From contig JAACVA010000076.1 in NCBI GenBank assembly GCA_009992615.1, positions 1-31,637 on the forward strand: a stretch of DNA of 31,637 nt. The letters are read 5' to 3'. Below the pieces are notes generated by a model, which worked only from the letters and a program-made list of their open reading frames with translations, searched no databases and was not told where the DNA came from. Shown one piece after another: positions 1-7,392 of this stretch (the first letter of the stretch is position 1; every line of letters starts with the position of its first letter). This DNA comes from Rhodobacterales bacterium (GTDB taxonomy: Bacteria; Pseudomonadota; Alphaproteobacteria; Rhodobacterales; Rhodobacteraceae). Position numbers and translations under genes: made by a program.

Positions 1-216
1 CGCAAGATCATCTACACCACGAACGCCATTGAAAGTTTGAACCGTGTGATCCGCAAATCGAACAAGACGCGCGGCTCGTTCCCGACCGAGGAGGCCGCGA
101 CCAAGCTGATCTATCTGGCGATCCGCAACTTCGAGAAAGGCGGTGGAAATGTCCGGGAATGGTTTGCCGCCCGAAATCAGTTCGCTATCATGTTCGATGA
201 GCGCTTCAACGCGTGA
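1..216 (+). CDS. IS256-family transposase, C-terminal 71 residues (5' end outside the window)
   Basis: An open frame enters from the left edge and stops with TGA at 214-216. It contains the IYTTNAIESLNRVIRK block, the hallmark near the C-terminal catalytic part of IS256/Mutator-type transposases, and ends FDERFNA, a usual length and ending for the family. The enzyme cuts and joins the ends of its own element through a DDE active site; only the part around and after the last acidic region is visible, so activity cannot be judged. It is followed within about 30 bases by a plausible right end of the element. The family call is firm; whether the element is intact is unknown. Confidence 0.9.
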   Translation, partial: RKIIYTTNAIESLNRVIRKSNKTRGSFPTEEAATKLIYLAIRNFEKGGGNVREWFAARNQFAIMFDERFNA

Positions 217-244
217 CCGTATCTGAAACCCGCATGGGCCAAGC

Positions 245-271
245 CAGATACACAGAGTTCATGACACCCCC
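245..271. repeat. Probable right terminal inverted repeat of the IS256-family element
   Basis: About 30 bases after the transposase stop lies cagatacacagagttcatg followed by acaccccc. This resembles the 'tacaca...tgacac...ccc' right ends usual for IS256 members. The matching left end is outside the window, so the repeat and any target duplication cannot be verified here. Confidence 0.45.
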
Positions 272-382
272 AAGAGCTTCAATCCGGTTTTCCCAATCCG
301 GATCTGTTTGATCGTTTTGCCCATTCAGGTCGTCGCCTTCTCACGCCCCCTTGGCACCGTCTCTATCAGGTCGACATGAGCA

Positions 383-1060
383 TCATGCCGCGACTGCCAG
401 CGCCGGATTGGCCAACGCGAACGCGACCAGCATCGTGGGCTTGCGCGCCGACATCCGTGACAGCCAACTGCCCGGCGCAATTCTGCGCTGCCCAAGCCAG
501 CCCAGTCGCGATTTTGCGCCTTTGTTCAAAATGCGTCGGATATCGGCCTGGCCCGCCTTGGTCATGCGCCCCAAACGCTGTTTGCCTCCCGAGGAATGCT
601 GCCGGGGCACGAGCCCCAACCAAGCTGCAAAGTCGCGCCCGGTTTTGAACTTCACCATGTCGTGGCCGAACGCGTCCACCGCAACGGCCGTGAGCGGTGC
701 AACGCCGGGCATGGCCTTGAACCGGCGTGCCCTGTCTGACTGGGTGGCCAGCGCCTTGAGTTTCGCGGTACGCCCGGTGATACGCCGCGTTTTCTCGGCA
801 ATCCGCGCCAACAGGTCGAGGCACTCTTCCCGGATCAGCGCGGGACAGTCGACTGTCTCATCCTCCACAAGCGCCATCATGCGCTTGAGGTGGCGCAGTC
901 TTTTAGGAAACACATGGCCGTGCTCGTATAACAGCGCGCGCACCGCGTTCATATCGGCGGCCCGCTGATGCAACAGCCGGTTTCGGCCAGGTAAAACCCG
1001 GAACTGCTCGTGCGACAGCATCTTGCGGAACTTCACCACCCCGATCATCGTATCCTTCAC
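383..1060 (-). pseudogene. Degraded IS110-family transposase (C-terminal domain remnant)
   Basis: The minus-strand frame carries the IS110/IS116/IS902 C-terminal domain: MPGVAPLTAVAVDAFG, then FKTGRDFAAWLGLVPRQHSS, GKQRLGRMTKAGQADIRRIL and RKPTMLVAFALAN. Upstream is a helical stretch (RNRLLHQRAADMNAVRALLYEHG) like the linker of the family. The N-terminal RuvC-like DEDD domain that holds the catalytic acids is missing, and no good start can be assigned; residues nearer 1147 do not look like transposase. The C-terminus is odd too: it ends ALANPALAVAA rather than the usual ALANKMAR-type tail. I read it as a dead fragment next to the IS256 end. The boundaries, especially at 1060, are approximate. 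Confidence 0.75.
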
Positions 1061-1189
1061 CCCGCCATCCTCTTCGTTTGCGGGGCATTCAGCGCCACGA
1101 CATTGGCACATTGCGATGTCGTTGGGGGAGGGCGGCAACCATCCCATAGAGGTGGGAATGGGCAGGGTGCCGAAAACCGGAGCGTTGGT

Positions 1190-1759
1190 TCAGCTTTGCC
1201 AGACCTTGACCGGCGCACCGACCTCTATCTGATCGTACAACTGAATGACGTGCTCATTCTTCAGCCGGATACAACCGGATGAAACGGCGGTGCCGATGGT
1301 CCAGGGCTGGGGTGTGCCGTGGATGCGATACATCGTGTCTCGATTGCCGCGATACAGGTACAGTGCCCGCGCGCCCAAGGGGTTATCCGGGCCGCCGGGC
1401 ACACCGCCGGCATATTGGCCATAGATATCGGGTTCGCGGCGGATCATGTTGGCGGTCGGCGTCCAACTGGGCCATTCCGCCTTGCGCCCGACCCGCGCCT
1501 CGCCCACGAAATTGCGCCCGGCATCGCCTACGGCGACGTGATATTCCACCGCCACGCCGGGCGCTGTCACATGGTACAGCACGAAATAGCTTGGAAAAAC
1601 CTGGATACTGCCCACGGCAACGTCGTCACGGATACGCCTGACGACTGGATTGAAGCTTTCTTCCGTGGTGTGGGGCGGGCCCACATGGGCCCGGGCGGCC
1701 AAGGGCAAAAGACCCAGCGCCGATGCCGAAGTCTGGATGAAATGGCGACGTGTCAGCAT
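1190..1759 (-). CDS. L,D-transpeptidase (YkuD/ErfK family), exported
   Basis: A 189-residue periplasmic enzyme of the YkuD family, which makes 3-3 crosslinks in peptidoglycan or attaches proteins to it using a cysteine. The catalytic motif is complete: IHGT with His147, then SSGCIRL with Cys163. The N-terminus MLTRRHFIQTSASALG has a twin arginine followed by a hydrophobic stretch ending near LAARA, so a Tat-type signal is likely. I chose the ATG at 1759 because GGAG stands 8 bases before it and it places the signal at the very N-terminus; the longer frame to 1834 has neither. It lies between the IS110 remnant and idi, 134 bases downstream of idi on the same strand, and is not a photosynthesis gene. 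No clear promoter or terminator was found. Confidence 0.9.
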   Translation of the reverse strand: MLTRRHFIQTSASALGLLPLAARAHVGPPHTTEESFNPVVRRIRDDVAVGSIQVFPSYFVLYHVTAPGVAVEYHVAVGDAGRNFVGEARVGRKAEWPSWTPTANMIRREPDIYGQYAGGVPGGPDNPLGARALYLYRGNRDTMYRIHGTPQPWTIGTAVSSGCIRLKNEHVIQLYDQIEVGAPVKVWQS

Positions 1760-1893
1760 GGGTTCTCCGGCAGATCTGTGGCAACAGGTGGATGCAATGG
1801 CATCCGGGGGGTAAGATGTAAACGCACGCCTCACCCGATATGTCGCACATACTGCTTTGAAAACAGGTTCACAAATTCGTCAACTGGTTGATG

Positions 1894-2424
1894 TCAGACG
1901 GGGACCAGCCCACGAAAGATGCTGTCGCGGTGCTTGGCCATATAGATGCGCAGCCATGGGGTGTATTTTTCCGGGCGGCGGGTGATTTCGGCGTCAAGAT
2001 CATAGATGGTGATCCAGCGCACGTCGGACACCTCGTCGGGGTTTGGCCGAACGTCCAGGCCGGGCGCCGCAGCAGCCACATACAAATCGACGACCTCATG
2101 TTCGATGAGACCACCGCCCACATCGGCCCGATATTCGATCCGGTCACGATGGGCCGGATACAGCCCGGTGATGCCCAGCTCTTCGTTCAGGCGGCGCAGG
2201 GCGCAGGTGGCCGGGTCTTCCTGCCAATCGGGATGGGTGCAACAGGTGTTGGCCCAAAGCCCCGGCGTGTGATACTTGGCTGCCGCGCGTTTTTGCAACA
2301 ACACCCGATCGCCGTCCAGCACGAACACCGACACAGCCATGTGGCGCAAACCCTTCTGGTGCGCCTCAAGCTTTTCAACGGGGGTCAGAACGCCGTTCAC
2401 CCAGGCCGGGATCATGATCGTCAT
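1894..2424 (-). CDS. idi: Isopentenyl-diphosphate delta-isomerase, type I
   Basis: Interconverts isopentenyl and dimethylallyl diphosphate, the building blocks of the geranylgeranyl tail and of carotenoids. It is a 176-residue Nudix-fold protein, near the E. coli length of 182. The active-site stretch GLWANTCCTHP puts the catalytic cysteine at Cys62, and GLIEHEVVDLYVA carries Glu108 and the catalytic Glu110. Candidate metal-binding histidines are His22, His28 and His64. The start ATG overlaps the bchP stop as ATGA, so it is probably translationally coupled to bchP. It is the last member of the minus-strand run and is usual at this place in Rhodobacterales clusters. Confidence 0.95.
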   Translation of the reverse strand: MTIMIPAWVNGVLTPVEKLEAHQKGLRHMAVSVFVLDGDRVLLQKRAAAKYHTPGLWANTCCTHPDWQEDPATCALRRLNEELGITGLYPAHRDRIEYRADVGGGLIEHEVVDLYVAAAAPGLDVRPNPDEVSDVRWITIYDLDAEITRRPEKYTPWLRIYMAKHRDSIFRGLVPV

Positions 2425-3617
2425 GCATATGTTTCCGGTACAAGCCTTGTCAGATGTGCCAGGTTCTTCAGCCCGATCTTGAGATGCGCCATCGGCCGGG
2501 CCGCCACCAGCTTCTTGTTCATATAAGCCTCGAACGTCAGCCTTTGTACGTCGACATCATGACACAGCGACACAAAGCGTTCGCGCCGTTCGTCCGACTT
2601 GTAATAGGCGTCCTGCATACTGCGCAGCACCTTGAACACCGTCTTGTGGTCTTTCATGAACAGTTTGCGGGCAAGGCCCAGATCGCCGATCATCCGGGTG
2701 CGCAGAAACTTGTGCGCCGCCGTCGCGGCCACGCGTCCGCCGATCATGGCGTAATATATTCCCTCGCCCGACGACGGCGCGACGACGCCGGCCGCATCGC
2801 CCGCCAATATCACGTCGCGGCCATTGTCCCACCGGTCCATCGGATGCAACGGAATGGGTGCGCCTTCGCGGCGGATGGTTTCACATTCGGTCAACCCGGC
2901 CGAGGCGCGCAGATCGGCAGTGGCCTGTTTCAGGTCGATCCCGTCGATGCCGGTGCCCATGCCAACGCTCAGCGATTTTCCGTGGGGAAACACCCAGCCA
3001 TAAAAATCGGGGCTGATCTTGCCATCGTAAATCACATCGCAGCGCGTCGGATCATAGGCGCCATTGGCGCAGTCGGCCGGTGTTTCCGGCACCTTCAGGA
3101 TCTCGTGATAAGCGATGACATAGGGAATCTTGTCGCCGCCCGGCACCTCGGCCTTGGCCACGTTGCTGCGCGCGCCGTCGGCGCCGATGAAAACGCGGGC
3201 GGTCAAACGGCGGGTTTCGCCGGTGGTCTTGTCACGATACACGACGTGTCTGCCGTCCTCGTCGCGCTCGATCCGCTGGAACGTGCCGGTGAACCGCTCG
3301 GCGCCCGCCCCTGTCGCGCGGTCGCGCAGGAATTCGTCGAACTGTTCGCGGTCGACCATGCCGACAAAGCCGTTCTCGATGGGGATATCCACCTTGCGCC
3401 CGGTGGGCGAGATCATGCGCGCGGTGTTGACCCGCGCGACGATCTGGTTTTGCGGGATCATGAACTCGGAAATCAGCCGCGGCGGAACCGCGCCGCCGCA
3501 GGGCTTGATCCGGCCATCGCGATCGAGCAGCGCAACGCGGCGCCCGGCCAGCGCCAGATCCATCGCGGCCGTTGCGCCCGAAGGCCCACCGCCGATTACG
3601 ACTGCGTCATAGATCAT
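2421..3617 (-). CDS. bchP: Geranylgeranyl reductase (geranylgeranyl bacteriochlorophyll reductase)
   Basis: Reduces three double bonds of the geranylgeranyl tail to phytyl, finishing bacteriochlorophyll a. It has 398 residues. The N-terminal dinucleotide-binding motif VIGGGPSGA (GGGPSG at 9-14) binds FAD, and the second flavin motif is GADGARSNVA with a later VILAGDAAGVVAPSSGEG. The CGGAVPP stretch after the first beta-alpha-beta unit is typical of the family. The start ATG is 3 bases after the stop of the PucC-like gene and the stop overlaps idi, so these genes form one tight transcription unit. Membrane-associated in relatives; no membrane helix is needed or seen. Confidence 0.96.
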   Translation of the reverse strand: MIYDAVVIGGGPSGATAAMDLALAGRRVALLDRDGRIKPCGGAVPPRLISEFMIPQNQIVARVNTARMISPTGRKVDIPIENGFVGMVDREQFDEFLRDRATGAGAERFTGTFQRIERDEDGRHVVYRDKTTGETRRLTARVFIGADGARSNVAKAEVPGGDKIPYVIAYHEILKVPETPADCANGAYDPTRCDVIYDGKISPDFYGWVFPHGKSLSVGMGTGIDGIDLKQATADLRASAGLTECETIRREGAPIPLHPMDRWDNGRDVILAGDAAGVVAPSSGEGIYYAMIGGRVAATAAHKFLRTRMIGDLGLARKLFMKDHKTVFKVLRSMQDAYYKSDERRERFVSLCHDVDVQRLTFEAYMNKKLVAARPMAHLKIGLKNLAHLTRLVPETYA

Positions 3618-3620
3618 CCG

Positions 3621-4904
3621 CTATTCCCCCGGAACAAGTTGTGGCTGTGCAAGGGCGGTGCCCCGGTCCATGATCCGCGCGGCCATCAGGGCCGACGCGA
3701 TGAAAAGAATGGCCTCGACCAGGAACACCGCGCCAAAGGCACTGGCGGTATCCATCATCAGCCGCATCACATCAACCGCGCCAGCACCCAGCAATCCGCC
3801 GAATCCCGCAGCAATCGCCTGTGCCGCACCCCAGAGGCCCATGCGGGTGCCTTCGCGCGCGCCGCGCCCCTGCCCGGCCAGTGCCATCATTGATCCAATG
3901 GCGGCCACAGCAAACATGCCGTTGAACAGCCCCAGCGCCACTGTTGCCGGGACAAGCAACGCCAGGCCCGTTTGCCCGATGATCGTGAGGCTGATCAACG
4001 CCAGCGCGGACCCCAGACAGCCCGCGATCACCCAATGGCGCAGTGCGCCCAGTTTGAACCCGGTGGCGGCAATGCCGACCAGCAGCATCCCCACGAACAC
4101 CCCACCGTTCTGCGCCCCGCTGAGCGAGGTGGACTGGCCCGGCGTAAAGCCGAACACCAGCCCGGCATAGGGTTCGAGGATCAGTTCCTGCATGAAATAG
4201 GCCGTCATCGACAGGAAAACAAAGATGGTGAACATGCGTGCCTTCGGTTCGGCCCAGATTTCGGCCAGTCCGGCGCGGAATGGCATGGCGTCAGGCTCGG
4301 CCCGGGCGATGACCCCGCGTTCGATGCCCCAGACGGCCAGTGTGGTGACGGCCACCGCGCCCAGAGTAACCACCGCAACAATCTCAAGCAGCAGGGCCGG
4401 CGTGTAGGGATCAAGAAATATGCCCACCACGGTTGCCGTTACCGCGATGCCGAAGATCATCATCAGCCAGGTGATTGTCGCCGCCGCGGCGCGTCTCCGG
4501 GGGGCCGTGGCCGTGGCCAACAGCGCCAACAGTGATGTGCCAGAGGCGCCAACGCCCAGCCCGATCAGCGCATAGGCAGCTACCGAAATCGCCATGCCGA
4601 CAGCGAAGTCATGTTCGAGTTCGACAACCCCCAGCGCGGCCGCAAAGCCGCCCAGGGCCAAGGCGACCATGCCACCAACGATCCATCGGGTTCGATGCCC
4701 ACCGGTGTCAGACCGAAAGCCCCAGTTGGGGCGGGTGATCTGAATGCCGTAGTGCAGCGCCACCAACAGACCGGGCAGCACAGCGGCCAGTGACAGCTCG
4801 ACCACCATAAGGCGGTTCAGAGTAGATGTGGTCAGCACCACGATCGACCCGAGCGCCATCTGCACCAGACCCAAGCGGACGATGGAAAGCCACGACAGTG
4901 TCAT
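3621..4904 (-). CDS. PucC/LhaA-family membrane protein between bchG and bchP (ORF428 type, 'bch2')
   Basis: A 427-residue polytopic membrane protein with about 12 hydrophobic segments, of the BCD/PucC branch of the major facilitator fold. It shares blocks with LhaA in this same window: TLNRLMVVELSL, MQELILEPYAG and MGLWGAAQAIAAG match TLNRVMIVELSV, MQDVLLEPYGG and LGAWGAAQATAAG. In Rhodobacter an equivalent gene of this length (ORF428) sits at the same place and is thought to handle (bacterio)chlorophyll delivery or complex assembly; its exact job is not settled. The frame runs on upstream to 5138, but the ATG at 4904 is chosen because it overlaps the bchG stop (TGATG) and gives the family N-terminus. 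Confidence 0.92.
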   Translation of the reverse strand: MTLSWLSIVRLGLVQMALGSIVVLTTSTLNRLMVVELSLAAVLPGLLVALHYGIQITRPNWGFRSDTGGHRTRWIVGGMVALALGGFAAALGVVELEHDFAVGMAISVAAYALIGLGVGASGTSLLALLATATAPRRRAAAATITWLMMIFGIAVTATVVGIFLDPYTPALLLEIVAVVTLGAVAVTTLAVWGIERGVIARAEPDAMPFRAGLAEIWAEPKARMFTIFVFLSMTAYFMQELILEPYAGLVFGFTPGQSTSLSGAQNGGVFVGMLLVGIAATGFKLGALRHWVIAGCLGSALALISLTIIGQTGLALLVPATVALGLFNGMFAVAAIGSMMALAGQGRGAREGTRMGLWGAAQAIAAGFGGLLGAGAVDVMRLMMDTASAFGAVFLVEAILFIASALMAARIMDRGTALAQPQLVPGE

Positions 4905-5809
4905 CACATAACCCCGAGTGTGCGCACCGCAAAGGCAGTGACCATCATGCCCGACACGAACAATGTCACGCCGGTGGCATTGTACCACGGCGCCTTCGCC
5001 TCGGGGTCTTTTACCATGATCGTCATCGCCCAGAATTGCAGGAGCAGCAAAACGCCGATGGCCAGTGCGTGCCATGGCCGGCCCCAGATCAACAGCAAGG
5101 CAATTACCATCATCTGCGGCAGGGCCATGACAGTACAAGCGATCTTGGCGGCCACGACCGGGCCCTTGACCACCGGCAAAGATCGGATGCCAAGTTGCCG
5201 ATCACCCTCGATCGCCTTGAAATCGTTCAATGTCATGATGCCATGCGCGCCAACGGCATACAGGATGGCAACAATCACCACCTCGGCCCTTGGGGCACCG
5301 GCGGCCAACACTGCGGCGCCGGTAAACCAAGGCAACCCTTCGTAACACAACCCCACCAATCCGGGCCCCCACCAGCCCGATTTCTTCAGCCGTACGGGTT
5401 CGGCCGAATAGGCCCAGGCGGCAATCACGCCCAGCACTGTGGCGCCAAATCCCCAAGGCCCGAGAAACCAGCCCAGCACAAGCGACAGCACTGTCATTGC
5501 CAGCGCGATATACAGCCCCCAGCGGCCGGGAATACGCCCCGACGGGATCGGTCGGTTGGGTTCGTTGATCGCATCGACAAACCTGTCGCACCAGTCATTG
5601 GCAGCCTGGCTCATCCCGCAGACGACCGGCCCGGCCAGGATCACACCCAGCACCACCAGCCCCCATTGGCCCCCCGGCCATAACCCTGCGGATACTATGC
5701 CGCAAAGATAGGCCCACATCGGCGGGAACCACGTCACCGGCTTTATCAGTTCCAGCATCGAGGCCGGATCAGGAAGTCGCCGTGGCTGTAAGGTAAGATT
5801 GACACTCAT
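4904..5809 (-). CDS. bchG: Bacteriochlorophyll synthase (geranylgeranyl/phytyl transferase)
   Basis: Joins geranylgeranyl diphosphate to bacteriochlorophyllide a in the membrane. It is a 301-residue UbiA-family prenyltransferase with about eight or nine hydrophobic helices. The two aspartate motifs are present: NDWCDRFVD at 71-79 followed by AINEPNRPIPSG, and a second NDFKAIEGD. The start is ATG at 5809. An internal ATG at 5758 (MLELIKPVTWFPP) is an alternative, of interest because a TGT-N12-ACA site (5787-5804) lies within the first codons of the longer form. It is the first gene after the ppsR-bchG gap, so a promoter is expected in 5810-5881. Confidence 0.95.
   Translation of the reverse strand: MSVNLTLQPRRLPDPASMLELIKPVTWFPPMWAYLCGIVSAGLWPGGQWGLVVLGVILAGPVVCGMSQAANDWCDRFVDAINEPNRPIPSGRIPGRWGLYIALAMTVLSLVLGWFLGPWGFGATVLGVIAAWAYSAEPVRLKKSGWWGPGLVGLCYEGLPWFTGAAVLAAGAPRAEVVIVAILYAVGAHGIMTLNDFKAIEGDRQLGIRSLPVVKGPVVAAKIACTVMALPQMMVIALLLIWGRPWHALAIGVLLLLQFWAMTIMVKDPEAKAPWYNATGVTLFVSGMMVTAFAVRTLGVM
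5787..5804. promoter_or_regulatory. Candidate PpsR/CrtJ operator 1 of a tandem pair before bchG
   Basis: TGT at 5787-5789, twelve bases, then ACA at 5802-5804 fit the PpsR/CrtJ consensus TGT-N12-ACA exactly. It overlaps the annotated start of bchG, so binding would block RNA polymerase or early elongation, unless bchG starts at 5758. Only 7 bases separate it from the next site, close to the roughly 8-bp spacing known to favour cooperative binding by PpsR tetramers. Confidence 0.65.
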
Positions 5810-5811
5810 GC

Positions 5812-5829
5812 TGTAATTTACACACTACA
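5812..5829. promoter_or_regulatory. Candidate PpsR/CrtJ operator 2 of a tandem pair before bchG
   Basis: TGT at 5812-5814 and ACA at 5827-5829 with 12 bases between, just upstream of the bchG ATG at 5809. With the site at 5787-5804 it makes a tandem arrangement 25 bp apart centre to centre, on one face of the helix to within a few degrees. This is the textbook layout for aerobic repression of bch and crt promoters. Confidence 0.68.
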
Positions 5830-5853
5830 ACGCGGTCTCGTGCAAGAAGAGTC

Positions 5854-5875
5854 TCGCAAAGTTGACACTTTGCGA
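5854..5875. promoter_or_regulatory. 22-bp perfect palindrome upstream of bchG
   Basis: Arms tcgcaaagt (5854-5862) and actttgcga (5867-5875) are exact inverted repeats around the spacer tgac. The right part, ttgacactttgcga (5863-5876), recurs exactly at 8413-8426 in the bchF promoter. It does not fit TGT-N12-ACA, so it may be the site of a second regulator, or a modified PpsR half-site cluster. Function is inferred only from position and symmetry. Confidence 0.5.
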
Positions 5876-5881
5876 TCAAAC

Positions 5882-5939
5882 GCCCTGTTTTTCGTGTGAC
5901 GATCTATTCCCGTCGCAGGAAAGCACCAAAAAACAGGGC
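5882..5939 (-). terminator. Long hairpin between ppsR and bchG (possible attenuator, processing site or terminator)
   Basis: Outer arms gccctgttttt (5882-5892) and aaaaacagggc (5929-5939) are an exact 11-bp inverted repeat. Nested inside, tgtgacg (5895-5901) pairs with cgtcgca (5911-5917) with one G-U pair. It starts 5 bases after the ppsR stop on the minus strand. No clean run of T follows in the direction of transcription, so a simple intrinsic terminator is not certain; RNA processing or 3' end protection of the ppaA-ppsR message is equally possible. Confidence 0.5.
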
Positions 5940-5944
5940 AAATG

Positions 5945-7357
5945 TCAGGAATCCCGGCTCAACAGCCCATATTTGCGCAGCTTCACATAAAGCGATTGCC
6001 GCGACAGGCCCAACATCTCGGCGGCTGCGACCCGGTTGTTGCGGGTCAGTTCGATGGCGGTTTCGATGCACATTTTTTCAACGACATCGGTGGTCTCGGC
6101 GACAATATCCTTCAAGGTCGCCGTGCCCACCAGCTCCATCACCGATCGCATACCCTCATCACTGACCGGCCCGCCGGTTTTGCGCAGCGCTTCGGCGCGG
6201 CTGGCGTCGCGAATCACAAAGACAACGGCGGGATTCGTGACGCTTTGCAACCAGGTTGCTGACATTTCGACCGCCACCTGTGCACCGTGTTCCGACATCA
6301 TGCGCGTGGCGAACATCCGCATCTGGCCGGCGCGGGCGGCGTTGTCAATCAGCACACGCATGTCAACCGTGCCGCGGACCAGGAAATCCGATACCGGCTT
6401 GCCCTTGATCGCTGCAAGACTGGCACTGTCGATCATATTGAGAAAGGCATCATTGGCTGACTGGATGATGCCCATACGGTCAGTGAACAGAATCGCGTCG
6501 ATCCCGTCACGGTAAAAAGCGGCCAGATTTTCACTCAAGGTATCGGCGGCCGTGGTCGAATCTTCTGCATTTTCGAGGCGGCACAGCAACATCCGTTCAC
6601 CCGCGGCGCGGAACAGACGCGCGGTAACGTTCAGCGTCCGATGGGTGCGCCGCGAGGTCAGCGTCATCGGCACCCTCGCGTCGGTGATTGCTGCCTCTGC
6701 AAGGGCCTCCATGAATTCGGGGCGCTTTCGGCCCTCGAACTCATTGACGAAGGCGGTGCCCGTCAGATCCGGGATGCCATCGCCCAGTAACGTGGCCGCC
6801 GCCGCATTCAGATCAACGATACGCCCGTTGGACAGCGATACGAACACGACGGCATCACGCGTCACGTCCATCATCACCCGCAGGCGGGTTTCAAACTCGC
6901 GCTGCGCCTCGTAATCCTGCTCAAGCCGCAGCTGGGTTTGCACCAGCTGATGCTGCATCTCTGCAATCTGGCGCAAATCGCGCCCGAGCATCAAAAGCGC
7001 GCCATCGGGCCCGATGCGATGGAAGGAATAACGAATCGGAAATTCCCATGCGTCGTTATCAACATGGTTCAACTCGATCGATTTGAGTGAGCCTTGGTTC
7101 GCGTTGAACACGGCCAGCTGTTTTTCCAGCTTGCCGACGCTTTCCAGCGTCAGGAAATCGCGTACATCGCGCCCCTGCCAATGGTCCAGCTTGCCAAAAC
7201 TTGGGTGGTTCGGGTTGATCAGAACCGACAGGATTTGCCCCATATCGGAAATCACGATGGCAAGATCTGCCGCCGTTGCAATAATGTCGCCCAAAACTTC
7301 GGGCGCGATCAAGGGAATCGCGCCTCCAGACCAATATTGTGTGCCCCGGTTGCTCAT
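5945..7357 (-). CDS. ppsR: Transcriptional repressor PpsR/CrtJ
   Basis: The aerobic repressor of photosynthesis genes, 470 residues (R. sphaeroides 464). Domains in order: an N-terminal PAS region (LIAPEVLGDIIATAADLAIV), a glutamine-rich linker helix (QHQLVQTQLRLEQDY), two further PAS domains, and a C-terminal Fis-type helix-turn-helix, NRVAAAEMLGLSRQSLYVKL. The two cysteines that form the redox disulfide in R. sphaeroides (Cys251, Cys424) have counterparts at Cys259 (MLLCRLE) and Cys430 (EKMCIETA). The start at 7357 matches the family N-terminus; the frame continues to 7447 but that part overlaps ppaA. No good Shine-Dalgarno stands before 7357, so coupling to ppaA, 35 bases upstream, is likely. 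Confidence 0.96.
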   Translation of the reverse strand: MSNRGTQYWSGGAIPLIAPEVLGDIIATAADLAIVISDMGQILSVLINPNHPSFGKLDHWQGRDVRDFLTLESVGKLEKQLAVFNANQGSLKSIELNHVDNDAWEFPIRYSFHRIGPDGALLMLGRDLRQIAEMQHQLVQTQLRLEQDYEAQREFETRLRVMMDVTRDAVVFVSLSNGRIVDLNAAAATLLGDGIPDLTGTAFVNEFEGRKRPEFMEALAEAAITDARVPMTLTSRRTHRTLNVTARLFRAAGERMLLCRLENAEDSTTAADTLSENLAAFYRDGIDAILFTDRMGIIQSANDAFLNMIDSASLAAIKGKPVSDFLVRGTVDMRVLIDNAARAGQMRMFATRMMSEHGAQVAVEMSATWLQSVTNPAVVFVIRDASRAEALRKTGGPVSDEGMRSVMELVGTATLKDIVAETTDVVEKMCIETAIELTRNNRVAAAEMLGLSRQSLYVKLRKYGLLSRDS

Positions 7358-7392
7358 GCCGGAGGCACGTGGGGTAAGAGAGTTTGCATCGC

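Noticed and set aside
1760..1893. Terminator or promoter between idi and the L,D-transpeptidase
   Set aside because: Only a 5-bp hairpin (tcaac/gttga) and a TTGACG without a matching -10 are present; too weak.
2454..3893. 479-codon plus-strand open frame opposite bchP and the PucC-like gene
   Set aside because: It is the GC-rich shadow of bchP; the protein is rich in His/Gly/Arg without any known domain, and the real gene on the other strand is certain.
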